Below are positions 1-21,013 of a DNA stretch of 64,000 bases, in pieces. The stretch is taken from contig NC_133218.1 in the NCBI RefSeq assembly GCF_040436345.1, positions 22,113,570 to 22,177,569 of the forward strand, in the 5' to 3' direction. Under the pieces are notes generated by a model. That model saw only the letters and a program-made list of their open reading frames with translations, searched no databases and was not told the origin of the DNA. Position numbers and translations under genes: made by a program. The first letter of the stretch is position 1. Each line of letters begins with the position of its first letter. The stretch comes from Pagrus major. Lineage: Eukaryota > Chordata > Actinopteri > Spariformes > Sparidae.

Positions 1-1514
1 AGCCTGGCCCCTCATCCATCATGGGACACGGGACCTATATTGTGTTTCACCGTCTCCTCGGGCTATTGTATGATCAGCAAGACCCAGATACAGTATGTTT
101 ATGGAGACACACTTCCTATCCAGACCCTGCTGCTAACCCTCATCCCTCATGTTCTCATCCGTCCATCCACTTTCCCTCCCTCGCCCGCCGCTTCCCATTC
201 CTCTCCGCATCCTCTCATCAATTTCCCCTCTACCCTCTGGAGCTCTCATTTTGTTTCTCAATAAGACTTTGTCTCCCCATCTCTGCTTCATTCCCTCTCC
301 ACCTCTCTCATCTCCTCCAACGCTTTACTTAATTGCATCTGTTAAACCTTTTTTTCTCATTTTGATCTTTTTTATGCCAGTTTGTCTCCTCTTCTTTCTT
401 CTTTTTCATTCAATGATTTCCATATTCACCTAATCCACCATTCCCTGAGGTTGTTGACTGGCGTGGCGATGGGATGATGTCAGCGCTCCTCTGTCAGCAT
501 AGATGACTGTCAGCTCGGCCAAGATGTGGACAGTTTTCATGCATTGGTATATTAATTTGCTCACACACCAGTGAGCTTTCTGTGACATCCCTATATGAGC
601 TTTAACCCCTCATACTACCAACACATTATGTAGAAAGACAACTAGGGGTCCCTGGGGACCCAAGGACTGCTGTAAGAAACAACAATCGCAGCAAAATGTT
701 GACTTATTTCCTCTCAAAACATTATTTGTTTTATGATAGTGTCATCAGAAAAAGAAAAATGATTATTATTATTATTTTATGAGAGTGACAGTTAATTTCC
801 TTACAAAATAAAATATATACATTCCAGATCAACATGATTACTGAAAGATGTAATATGTGGGACTTATGCATTGCAATGTCAAAAAGGATTGTTCCAAAAA
901 TAATGTACGTTTAAAAAGTTTATGGTGCGTCTCATTTGCTTGTCCGTCGCAGCCCCTGGGGTAGGAAAGTCAGCACCAAGACTAAATGAAACATGTATTA
1001 AACTTTAGGACATTATCTTGTTCATGGGCATTACGCTTGAGACAGTAGATAGATTTTCATCAGCACTGGTGGCTGTTTAATGGTGTGTTTCCCCACCAGG
1101 AAGCCAGTTTGTCCGCGGGATCATTTGTGTTTATTCACATTACTCGCACAGTTTTTATCTGCCCCAAATAGCCAGATTACTTTACTGTACATTAGCCGTA
1201 AGCTAACGTTGGCGAGCAACAGCACACATTGAGGGTGTATGTGTGTCTGTGTGTTTGAATTCAGGTCAACTCTCACTGATCTCAGCACTCACCAGAGACT
1301 CTGGTTCTCTCTCTTCTACACTTTCCTTTCTGTAACATTACATTCATGAGCAAAGGACATTTTTCCACCAGCTCCAGTCAGCAGTCAACATTACAGTAAA
1401 TAAACACCCGACAATGGAGGTCATCTCCGCGGATTGCTGCTGCAGTCAGGTTGATAGACTGGAAGGAAGATAAATCCACTTTTTAATCCCAAAAGTTAAA
1501 AATGTGATCTCTAG

Positions 1515-1890
1515 TGGGGGTAGACCGATTAACAGGGTTACATTTTCCGATTACGGGTATCAGTGATTTTTCTGTCAGAATGCAGATGAAATAAACTAAT
1601 TTGAAAATGTGCTACTTTGGCGTCAATGCATTATCCTCTTACACAATGTCCCGTCCACAACAATATCTGATGCGTAACACTAATTAATTAATAGCCTATA
1701 CACAGAATAATCTGAATCGGCAAGGTAACTAGTAACTGAATGTGTCAAATAAAGTGGAAAGGAAATATAAAGTAGCAGAAATTTTGACAGAGTTTCATTT
1801 TTACTGCAATTTTATATCAGTCCCATATATCGGTTTTCAGTCTCCTTGATTTCTAAAAATCCTGTCAGTATTGGCCCTGAAAGAGCCATG
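1515..1890 (+). mobile_element. MITE family A, copy 1
   Basis: The ends carry an inverted word (AGACCGATTA at about 1523; GTCGGTCGACC near 1890). The interior matches the reverse complement of 32050-32445 through long stretches, for example AAAATGTGCTACTTTGGC and TTAATTAATAGCCTA-like segments. The repeated CCGAT/ATCGG words are typical of this kind of fish element. No coding capacity. Confidence 0.65.
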
Positions 1891-3699
1891 TCGGTCGACC
1901 CCAAATCTCCAGGCTCTTCTCTCGTCAGTAAGCCGTTCCACTCAGAGCAGATCTGATTTGACTTCCATTTTTATTCCTCCAGAAGCTCTGGCTCTACACC
2001 TGACTCTCTGCCCTCCACACACACAACAAACACCTTTCATTTTGTTTCGATAGAGCGCCCCCTGACGGCAGAAGTTACATATTGTGTATTTTAAAGCTTA
2101 TTTACATACCATCCCATACTGCTCTGGTATGATTTAGTTTTCAGTAACTTCAAGTAAATGTTATTCGTGTTATAATCATATGGTAAAACCAACCGGGGTC
2201 ATTTTGACATTTTTGTGTGATATTTAAATTGGGACCAGTGGCAAACATGAACTCAATAATTGGCTCCATCTGTTTAAACTACGTAGATGGAATAGGGTGC
2301 TTTTGACTGGCGTCCCCCAGGACCCTGATACATTGGTATTTTCAAAAGCACCAATTAAAAACAGAAACATAAAACAATAAAATTAAGTCGCCAGGAACAA
2401 ACTGACTGACAAAGTCATGAAAAATTGGACAGATAAAACAAAGCACCTGTGAGATATGACAAAAAGTTTACCTTTGGGATCAGCGGGTACATCAGTCAGT
2501 AGGTTTAAGTTTAGAAGTCTGTACTAGCTGCGAGTATCAAGCTTTTAGAAACACATCACAGTTTAATACTCACCCAGTCTCGGCTCTGTTTCTTGCTTGT
2601 TTAATTCACCAAAATGATAAAGTCAATATTATTTCATATTGTTTTCCTCATATAAAGCTGGCTATGAAAATAAATGCAATAAATCTTTGTCACTTTAAAA
2701 CTTATCTCATATCCTAAGGCAGGTTAACTTAATTATTTTGGCATGGCTTTAGAGAATGATAACTGAGACTGATAGAGGGTAATATACCAACAATAATAGC
2801 TCCCGCACTCTCATACACTTATATTACAAGCTGAGTTTTCTGTGGGTGATCAGTATTTAGTCAGCTCGTACACAGTGGACAGCTGAACCGCAAGCATGTA
2901 TCAGCATGATTTGTTTTGACAAGAAATGTTTTTGCTGCTCGGTTTGTGTTCACTGGCAACGTTTTTTGTGTTTATACCGAAAGTAAGTCGTAAGGAGGTA
3001 TTTGGGGTGGATGATGGTTGTTGGAAAGACAGGACTTTGGGGTCGGTTTCACAAAGACAGACTTTTTACAGCTTAGATGAAACGCATTGATTTTTAGATA
3101 GATTAGCTCTTGACATTCTAAAGTAGGGCAAAGTTGCTGTGAATTCGGGGTAAACATAGATTGTTTTTGAACGAGCACCAAGTCAAACCACTTATCTCTG
3201 TTCACTCCAGCAGACAATGTTTGTCTTCTGGAAGAATTCAACAGTTACAAGAACATTTTCCAATGACAATTCAGGGACGAGTGTAACAACACAAAAAACG
3301 TATTGTCATGAAATAACAGTGCAGTGTAGACTCTGATTTCTTTGTGTTGCACATGGAGTCTTCAGGCAACAAAAGCACATTGGGTAGAGTTAGAACAAGA
3401 TTGTGGTCTCAGTTAAAAGTTAATAATAACACATTCTGTCTCATACTTCAAGTTACTGTTGATTTTTTGTAATACACCAAAACCATGATCTTCACCAAGT
3501 GATTAGTTCCCTTGACAAAGCCATGAAATGAGTTGTAGGAATGATGTTTATTACCTTTTCCTCCTCATGCTGATAGTTAGTACTGTATGTATGTAATGTA
3601 ACCCAGGTGGCACTGCTTATTCAAGCTTGTGAAGGGTTCATTGCATGGGTCAAAAATGAGTTAAAAATGTTGTGACCAACATGTCAGTCGCAACACGTT

Positions 3700-4340
3700 G
3701 GCTATTTTAAATGCATATTGCCATGTAATAAATAATATAATAATAATAAACATTACTTGTAGAGCACTTATCAAACCAAAGTACAAAGTGCTTTACATAG
3801 ATAAAATAAAATAAAGTGATAAAATATAAAAGGACAAAAGTAGAATCTAAAATAATAAGCAACAAACAAACCAATAAAAATATGCAGGCAAATAAGATAA
3901 AATCAAGATATGCTTTCCAATAAAAGTAAGCTTTTAGAAGAGACTTAAAAGACGACACTGACTCTGACCTTTATTTCCTCAGGCAGGTAAATCCAGAGCC
4001 CTGGGGCCCTGATAGCTAAAACTCAAAGTGCGTACAGGTTCATAACAAAGTTTAAAGGTCTGAAATACAATCTGAAACCAGGCCAGCCAACCAATAAGAT
4101 CTTAAAATCAATTCTCAAACAAACAGGGTGTCATGGTTGAACAAAAGGAACCCAAACACAAGACACAAAAAGGCAGGCAAGTTGAAACATAAAGCAAGCT
4201 TTAATAATAAGCTAATAATCCAAAGTCAAAGTCAAAGAATTACAAAACTAAAAGGGTTCAAACCAAAGAAGCATGAGGAACACGAGGAACAGGACTGATG
4301 CAGGGACACAGAACAGGAACGGTTATAAGAGACAGGGTCT
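3700..4340. repeat. Dispersed fish repeats (two abutting families)
   Basis: The left part (about 3730-4110) contains the word CAAAGTGCTTTACA and an A-rich run, then GGCCCTGATAGC and ATCTTAAAATCAATTCT, an arrangement common in interspersed repeats of fish; a related fragment is at about 7720-7790. The right part (about 4130-4340) reads AAAAGGAACCCAAAC, AAGACACAAA and an A-rich body, resembling another dispersed family. Both are recognised by appearance only. Confidence 0.4.
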
Positions 4341-7300
4341 CATTGCACAGTGCAAACATTTGTCAAATAACTAAAAAGCATCTGATTTATTCATTTTACA
4401 AGTAATTGAAACAACTTTAATATTCTATTCAGATGAATAAATGATAATGATATGAATGATAATTAAAGACAGATAATTATTCTGCTGAATGTTGTATTGC
4501 TAAGCGTTTGGTATTTCTTACACTTCAGACCAGTTAGAAAATATAAACTCCACGTCTGCTTCCTAAAGTGTGCATCCAGATACTTTCTCTAAGCATCTCT
4601 AAGCAAACAGATGGCAGCTAGATGTGGGTGCACAACAGGCATCCCATAGTTGCAAGTGTCGGCGCTATGCAGAGGCACGCATAAGGACAATATGGTCCAG
4701 AGAGTTAAGATTTGGTTTTGACACTAATCTCTTCTCCTGTAATTACTTACATGATATCAAATGGATGAGTAAAGCATATAGTCTTCTTAATCAGTGCTGA
4801 ACAGACTTTCCAAAAGACATCTTGCGCGTGACATAGGAGGAGATAAGATTCTGCGTTTTCCCCTGGGATGTAACGACTGCTTTTTTCCCAGATTGAGGCC
4901 ACGAGGTCAAAATTCAGAGTTTTGAGTTTCAATACATCAGATCGAAATGTTCTCCAGGGACGTTGCCCTCGACCTCGAGGAGGATTGCACGTGTGTGTGT
5001 GATCATTTGTCTTCTTTTACAGACTTGTCATTAGCATTGTCCATACACCATCGACCTCTTGTGTCAGTCTGATAATCCAGATATACAGAGGAAAGAATGT
5101 GAACTGCTCATTTCTGCAGTTGCTCGCTGTGAGTATCGTGGCTGGAGGTCTTTCTGCCCTTTTTTTTTTTTTTTTTTGGCATTTATGAATCAGCCATTTT
5201 CTGCCTGAGCTCACACGTACCCAGTGGTATGTGCTGTGGTGTGTTTGCAGGGTCACCTGAGGTTCGAGAAGTGTAGGTATATGAGAAAAGTAAAAAAAAA
5301 AGTGTGTTCCAGGAGTGTGTTTCAAAGGCTTTCTCAATGTTTGGTCCCTTCGCCCTGTGGGCTTTTTGCTATTTTCAATATATGCCCCTCTCTGTGGAAC
5401 TTCCTTGGATTTTACTGTCCTCTTTTGAAGGCTCCTGTTACCATGGTTACTGCAACCCCCGAGTAAAATACATGATGGTAGTGAGTACAACCTGAAGTGG
5501 GAGCACACATTTCAGTAGTCATGGTTACAACAACCTCTAAAGAATGAATTATGTAACTGGTGTTGTGTTTTAGACGAGATAGTCACTAGCAGGCAGAAAA
5601 GGGGCAACTCACAGCTACAGATATTTTCTCCTTCTGTTTGGGAATATTATAAAGTTTATCAATGCACCATGACACATCTGCACTATTTTTTACTTTCTGA
5701 TTATGGCTTAAATGTTTAGTTTATGTCCTATTTTGTCATTGAATTAATGCAGTGAGAATAATTCAGTGGGAATTTATCGAGTGGAAAAAGAATAATCCCT
5801 CACAGGAATATTTCTGCAACACGTTTTCTTTATATCTCTGAACAAAAAGCTAATTTGAAAGACGTTATCATGTCTGTTTGAGATATTACGCAGCACCAGC
5901 GCCCTGCTGCAGCCCTAGTGTGTGTTTGTTTGTGCGTGTGTGTGCAGTGAGTAAATATGTATGGAGGCCTGGAGTGGCCATAGAGAGAAACAAACAACAT
6001 ATCGAGGCCACGTTTTACCATATTGTGCAATCGACATACTATTGCATGCGTACAAGATACAATTCATTCCCACATTTTCAATAAGAGCTGCCTTTTTGCC
6101 CAAAGCATGAAGTGCACAGTAACAGTGCTTTTGAGGTAGATTTGCAACCACAGCTTCTACGTGTCAGTTGTGCATGTGAGCAGGTGGACACTAACACCCA
6201 TAGACTGCATCACTGGCTTTCACAACAAATGTAAAAGACAATTTGGTTCAATAGCACCCTGAAGTAAAACGTACCAAACTCCATTGAAAAAGTTTCCGAT
6301 TTAAGATGTCTTTGCTATTCCCCCACACTGCATAATTTAAAGACACACTCTAGTAATTTTGTATTTATTAAAGGTACATTCTCCCTTTCTGCATAAACCT
6401 GTTCCCCCTTACAGTTAGTGTTTTAATGATATTTCTAGTTTTTTTTGTTTTGCTTCCATTGCTGCCATAACCTAGAAAGAGGCGGAATTAACCAAAACAC
6501 GGGAATCAGTATTGTATAATGTGGCCTTTATATGTATTTTCTTCTCTCTATTGCCACATTGGTGCATAAATATGCATATTTGCATGCATGGATGAATTCA
6601 TCTCACTACCACACCCTACTTGGGTGGTCTCATAACCTCCAGGCTTGTTTGCTTTTCATTTGACCATGCATGAATTTGTGGTGACTATGACAAACAGACA
6701 CAACAACTCTACTTGTCTAAAACATATCATTTAGGAATGGAGGGTGTTGAAATAACTGTTTTATTAAGCTGATTTATCTTTCTGGACTCAAACAATCTCT
6801 CTAGCTTTCATGTGGTTACTTTTACTGACAGTCGTCACAAATTTTAGCTAATATTTAATTAAAAAATATACTTTCTGGTTAGCAGACGGAGGCATGAATA
6901 TGTTTACAGGTAGGAAGAAAGATGCACAATACCTGAACACGCAGGCCGGCATTAATTACAACAGTTTTCTTATGCAATGTGTGAAGGTATTGCATGACTG
7001 AGATGATTTATAGTGAAATATTCACAGTAGCTCAGTAGAATGAACTGAGATCTCCATTGTAAATAATGGAGAAAATTCCCGGCTGTGTCTGTGTAAGGTT
7101 GATTTTTCAAGATTCATGTGGTCTCTGTCTTGTGTGTTGGCTGTTGATTTACTAGGGTTCAATGGGCTGTCACTGAGCCAACACCTCCTACAAGTAAGTG
7201 TTTATAGACTCTTTGGATAGAAACCCAGCTGACAGGCATATATTATGTTCGCTATAGTCAAAGTGGGGAATGCCTCTAAAGAGTCCTCCATGTAGCTGAG

Positions 7301-9994
7301 CTGCTGTTTGGAGGGGCTAGAAACACATTTATTCTTATCTGGACAAAAAAGTTTTTAACTTCAGGTGGTGGCTGCTGTACCATAAATCTACCTGGAAGAT
7401 AAACAACCAACCAGGCATAACCATTGTGAAAAGGATTATGTGAATCATTTATTCCCACACATGGAAGACATATGTTTGAAAGCATAAAGTTGCCAAAATA
7501 CTGGTGGATTACAAGCATGTTTTAAGTGTTTGCATACTGATTTTCATTTTGGAGAAAATGAATTTAAAATACAGGGCTGCACTGGGGCATAATCTCATCC
7601 TTGAGGACACCAGTAAGGTTGAACGCTTTGACCTTCAGAATTACTGATTCAGTCAGCCTTCAGTTAGTATCCCTGCAAAAACAGAATAATTTACAGACAT
7701 AACTAACAGCAACAGCAACAACAAATAATAATAATGATAATAACCAAGTGCCTTACATAAAAAAAGAAATAAAATGAATATAAAAACAGGGATAGAACAC
7801 CGTAATTAATGAAAGGTGATGATGATAGTAAACTAGATTTTGCTACATGTCACCCCCTCTCTCATCCCGTTTCCTGTCTCTTTTCAGCTAAACTATCAAA
7901 ATAAAGCCATGAAAAAAGGCCAAAGACATAATCATTTTTAAAAAAAACAGTGTCTTTGGTAGGTCAGTCGGGGCTAGGACATAAAAGTTGAGGGTAACAC
8001 TCCTGCTTCTGGCTCCCTTGCTCCCTCCCTTTAATGACTGCATCTTGCACAGATGTGACGTTGTCACACCGACAAAAATCCATCCGCAGACAGAAATATA
8101 CACACCTGGGAAAATACTGAAAACTGCTTCTGTGGTTGTTCCCGCTACGATAGTTGTCTCCAGCATCTCGAGTGACCACTTTGATCGTACCTTACTTCCA
8201 AGATACTCTTTGCACAAAGAAAGAAAGAATTTATTGTGTAACATATGCCGATTTTAGAAGAAGGCCCAAATAATTAAGGATTTTTCACATTTGAATGTTA
8301 TACAAAGCTTATCAATTTTGTCCTAACTCAACAATTCACAAAAATGTGCGATTTTATCAGGGAAACTGGGGAATTTATCTCCCTCTTCATCTCCTTGCTG
8401 TTGTTGACTGTAGTTGATGTGGCTGCTTTGACCTAAAATATATTGCTCTTCAAGTTTGCCGTCTGCTGTAGTGCAAGGAGCTTTCAAATTGTTGTAAATC
8501 ATTGTAAATAATCATTAGATATAAGTTATAAATTAATATTTTGGTTCTTGAAGGCTGCCTGCAAGAAAGGCACATGTAAACTGCCCTGCCATGCTTGGTT
8601 AAGTGATCAGGTATAATACAGAGTGTACGTGTTTTTTAGCAAAAGAGCTAAATTAGGTAAAACAGTAGGTCCTCATACACAGAATACCACAGTTCAGGTG
8701 GGAGTCAAGTCACAGCGAGACCGCCAGGTGTTATGTGCGTGACTGCCATGTGTTATGTAATTATTTTCAAGTATAACACATCGTTCCCTGCTTTGTTAGC
8801 AGTTGATATTAGAAGCTGAACATTTATAGCTTCCTCTGCATACGTCACTTTGACCTGTCAGAGAAATAATGTTTCAGATGTCGTTATCAGCAGATACATA
8901 AAACAGCGAGCTGCATTCGTCAAACCTCTGAAACAGAAACCATTACATTTTAAAATTAAGTCCGCACTGCATTGTTGCTGCTCTGACCTGCAGATCACAG
9001 GAAATAAACGCAGAGTGACGAATCAATTCTTTTCTCTTCCACACCATATCCTTTTCTCCTCCTCTCTGTTTCTCTGCTCACTCTCGCTTGTCTCTTTGCT
9101 GTACAAACCCTGTCCATCTCTCTTCCCCCCTTCTCCAGCCTCCTTCTATTTAGTTTGCTCATGCAATGTGTCAGTTTGCTTCCTCTCCTCTCTGCTTTAA
9201 AGCATCTGACTCTTTACCCCAGAACCAAATCTGTTCTGTTTCGTTTCCAGGCTTTTATCTCCCTACTCTCCTCAGTTCTCTTTCAGATAACGCTTGTGTG
9301 TGTTATTGTGGTTGTCTGGCGATGTCTCAGTCTCACATTAATTTGAGTCAGTAACCTCACTTTGTTCATTCTTTTAATCCTCTGAGTCTTAACAAAGACA
9401 AATCCTCTCCTTCACTTTTTCTCAACCTCTGTGCACTGATAAGTCTTCAAATTTATCTTTGCTTCTCGGATCATCTTTCCCACAATACCGTCATCTAATC
9501 TCACCTCTGCTTTTACCTTTGTGTTTCACAGCTCACCTGCTCCCTCGCTCACTGTTTCTGTCTCTCTGACTCTTTCTGTTTTTTCTCCTGGTCCTGTCTC
9601 TCTCAGAGCAATAAGTGCTCATTAGTCTTATTTGTCAATATGCCTAGACTGGCATTAGATCTTTGTATTTTCCCTGTTCACCAAATTGTTACATAATATG
9701 AACCATGAGCAATTTTTACCCTTTACTAAATGTAGTCTTTTCCTTTTTTAATGTTTTTGTTTCATGGATCATCAGTCGCAGGTATTATTGTTTCTTTCCA
9801 AAGGCCTCATGGTGTAAATTTGGTTTTAGCTGATAGTTTTGTAAATGGACAGTTTAAATTATAATAAATTGTTTCGAGATGATGGTTTGCATGTTTATTA
9901 GTGTTGCAGTCCAGCAGCAGGGTTCATTACAGCCTCTGTTGCTTGGCACTGCCAGAAGTATGTGGACATTTGAACAACTTGATCCCAAATCATT

Positions 9995-10770
9995 AAAGTG
10001 ATATTTCACCATTTTGGGAAATGTATTATTAAAGGTGCAATATGTAAGACTTTGCCTCCTGTCAAACGCATACTCCAAAGACATAGGGGGCAGCATATCA
10101 CCAAAGTTACTGCTAACTGCTGTTAGCCAGATAGCTTAGTTAGCTATGCAGTTCGCAGTTCTGTTCTTGCTCGGACTGGGAGTTTGGAGCCCTGGGATGG
10201 CCTGAACTAATCTATCAGACTAAAGCCCCAGGTCAAAGTGGTATTAAGAGACAGGGCAGGCCTGGCTAGCTGATTAGAACACAAGAGACCCCTGCTGGTC
10301 GAGCAGCTAACTTCTGGTTTAGCCCTCTGCTAACTTGAATGGGAATACAACAATTGAATGTTGCTGCTCTTCTAGACTTTCCAAATGTTATTGGACCGAA
10401 TGGACCAAATTCTAAAAGTGAAACGAGTCATTTCACAGTAGTTGTGATGCTCTAAAAGATTCACTTACTTACTTTATTACTGCCGCTTCTTTCATAATGT
10501 GAGCTTGTGGGAAAAAGTCTTTTTGAGCTGGTGTGCGTCACGTGATGTTGTAATTACACAGCTTGGCTACTATGTCAAATTGGCATCTACTCCTGGCACT
10601 GTTCATGGGGACTTGACTTTCCTCTGTTTCCAGCCTTCATGCTAAGCTAAGCTAACCGGCTGCTGGCTCCAGCGACATATTTAGCCTACAGACATGAAAG
10701 TGGCAACCATAGTATCATTCAACTCTTGGCAAAAAAATAAGTGTACTTCCCAAAAATTACAGGTATTATT
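9995..10770 (+). repeat. Nested dispersed fish repeats
   Basis: The outer pair of words ATTTTGGGAAATGTATT (about 10010) and ACTTCCCAAAAATTAC (about 10745) is inverted, with ATGCTAAGCTAAGCTAACC (about 10640) inside, typical of one fish family. A second family (GGTGCAATATGTAAGA at about 10034, then GGCAGCATATCACCA) is inserted within it and recurs at 26020-26330. Confidence 0.5.
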
Positions 10771-11273
10771 ATGACTACAGTGAATCACAGAAATAAAGTA
10801 CTGCTTTATCAAAACTAATACTGCAGAGCTTAAAGAACACAACCAGCCTTTTTCTCGTTGTTGTAGAAAGTTTGACCCTGTTTCTACATTCTTAGAGAAC
10901 GAACAGCCTGGCTAGGGATGGTTACTGAAAAGTAGGCGACTTATATGCCTCCTTCTGTCAAACAGTCCTCGCCATGCAGGCTGCAGCAATCCATCAAGAC
11001 AGCCACGATTTTAAAATGAACTCTTCCACAACGTTTTGGAACATATTGCTCCCATTCAGCCACGAGACTACTAGAGATGTCAGGTACTGATGTTGGAGGC
11101 CTGTAATCACAATCGGTGTTCCAGTTCATCCAATATGTGTTGTTGACCTCTTCCAAAACAAACTTGGGGAAAACATTTCTTTAAAGACCTCTCCTTGCTC
11201 ACAGGGTCATTTTCAGCATATATCGCCATGTTTATGTGAATGTGTGTGTATTTGTGTGTGTGTGTTTTAACAG

Positions 11274-19903
<8,630 letters not shown>

Positions 19904-20981
19904 GGAAGCCAGTGGCCGACCTGCCCACGGTGTTTTCTCTCCTCAGAATTCAGCATCAGCCTCTCACCCCCACATATCCCCTACCCGCTATAACCGGGGT
20001 CTCGGGCTGCAGATAATGTGTGTCATCTCTTTGTTCTCAGGCCTCTTTGATATCCTCTGCCCTCAGTCCTCGTGACACCATCCTTAAATTTCACCCTTGT
20101 CAAGTTCTCATTCCCACATGACCCCCTCTCATCCCTTTTGTCTGAACTTAAAAATGTCTTTGATGTCTTTACCTACTTCCTTCTTGTGCCCTCCTTTTTT
20201 TTTCAAGATACCCCTCAATCTTTCCTCCGCCTTGTCAAACATCCCTAGTGTTAAGCATCACAGCAGTTCCTCTTGCCACCCGTGAATACAAACTACCAAC
20301 CAAAAATGGATCAAACTGATATTCCAACCATGCTCTGCGGTGGCAAGACGGGCCGTGTTCAAACATGCATGTGAGTGTGAACAGCACTGACCTGTGCGAC
20401 CCATTTACTAGCCTACATCTGGTGTCGCAGTGAGGAATCTTTCACTCCGCTCCTCGCGTCCATTTTCGTTACCGTCACTATTCCACATACCCTTAATATG
20501 CCTGAGAAATTCAGGAAAACCAACGCAGGCGATGGAAAAGTGATGGGCTGTATTTAAAATGGAATTAGACTGGAATTGGACTCTGTCACTCAACTCATGT
20601 TCGAACTTTTTTTCACTTTTCACTCTTTCTCTGGCACCACTGTAATAATTCTCCCTTGGCTGGAACCCTTCGTTGTCTGTGCGTGCTGTGGGTGATGTGC
20701 TGTAATCCCAAATGAAGTTCTCTAACAACTAAAAAAAAAAAGGATATGAACATGAACATTAAACGCTGGTCCAATATGGCGAGTGTAAAAAAAAAGAAAA
20801 ACGTTCTTATTTTCTTGGAAAAGAAATCCCGATGGACAGAAAAAAAAGAGTAAAGTGATTAATGTTGTGTTTTATTTTTTGGTTTTCAAAAGAACTTAGA
20901 GAATCAACCTGTTCTTCCAGACACAGAAAATAAGCAAAAAGCCAGCTTCCATAAGCGTGGAGGTGTGGGTTAATGGATATG

Positions 20982-21013
<32 letters not shown>

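Larger units (their letters stand above)
1..11273. other. Non-coding DNA upstream of the first visible syt7 exon
   Basis: No exon is supportable here. The stretch is AT-rich with pyrimidine-rich patches (about 130-440 and 9030-9620), and every open frame is short and unlike known protein. Because the first visible syt7 exon at 11274 is internal (it starts with the third base of a codon after an acceptor), this DNA is most likely the large intron, or introns, between the transmembrane exons and the linker exon. I looked for the preceding Lys-rich linker exon known from mammalian SYT7 and did not find it, but a short exon could have been missed. Repeats inside are listed separately. Confidence 0.6.
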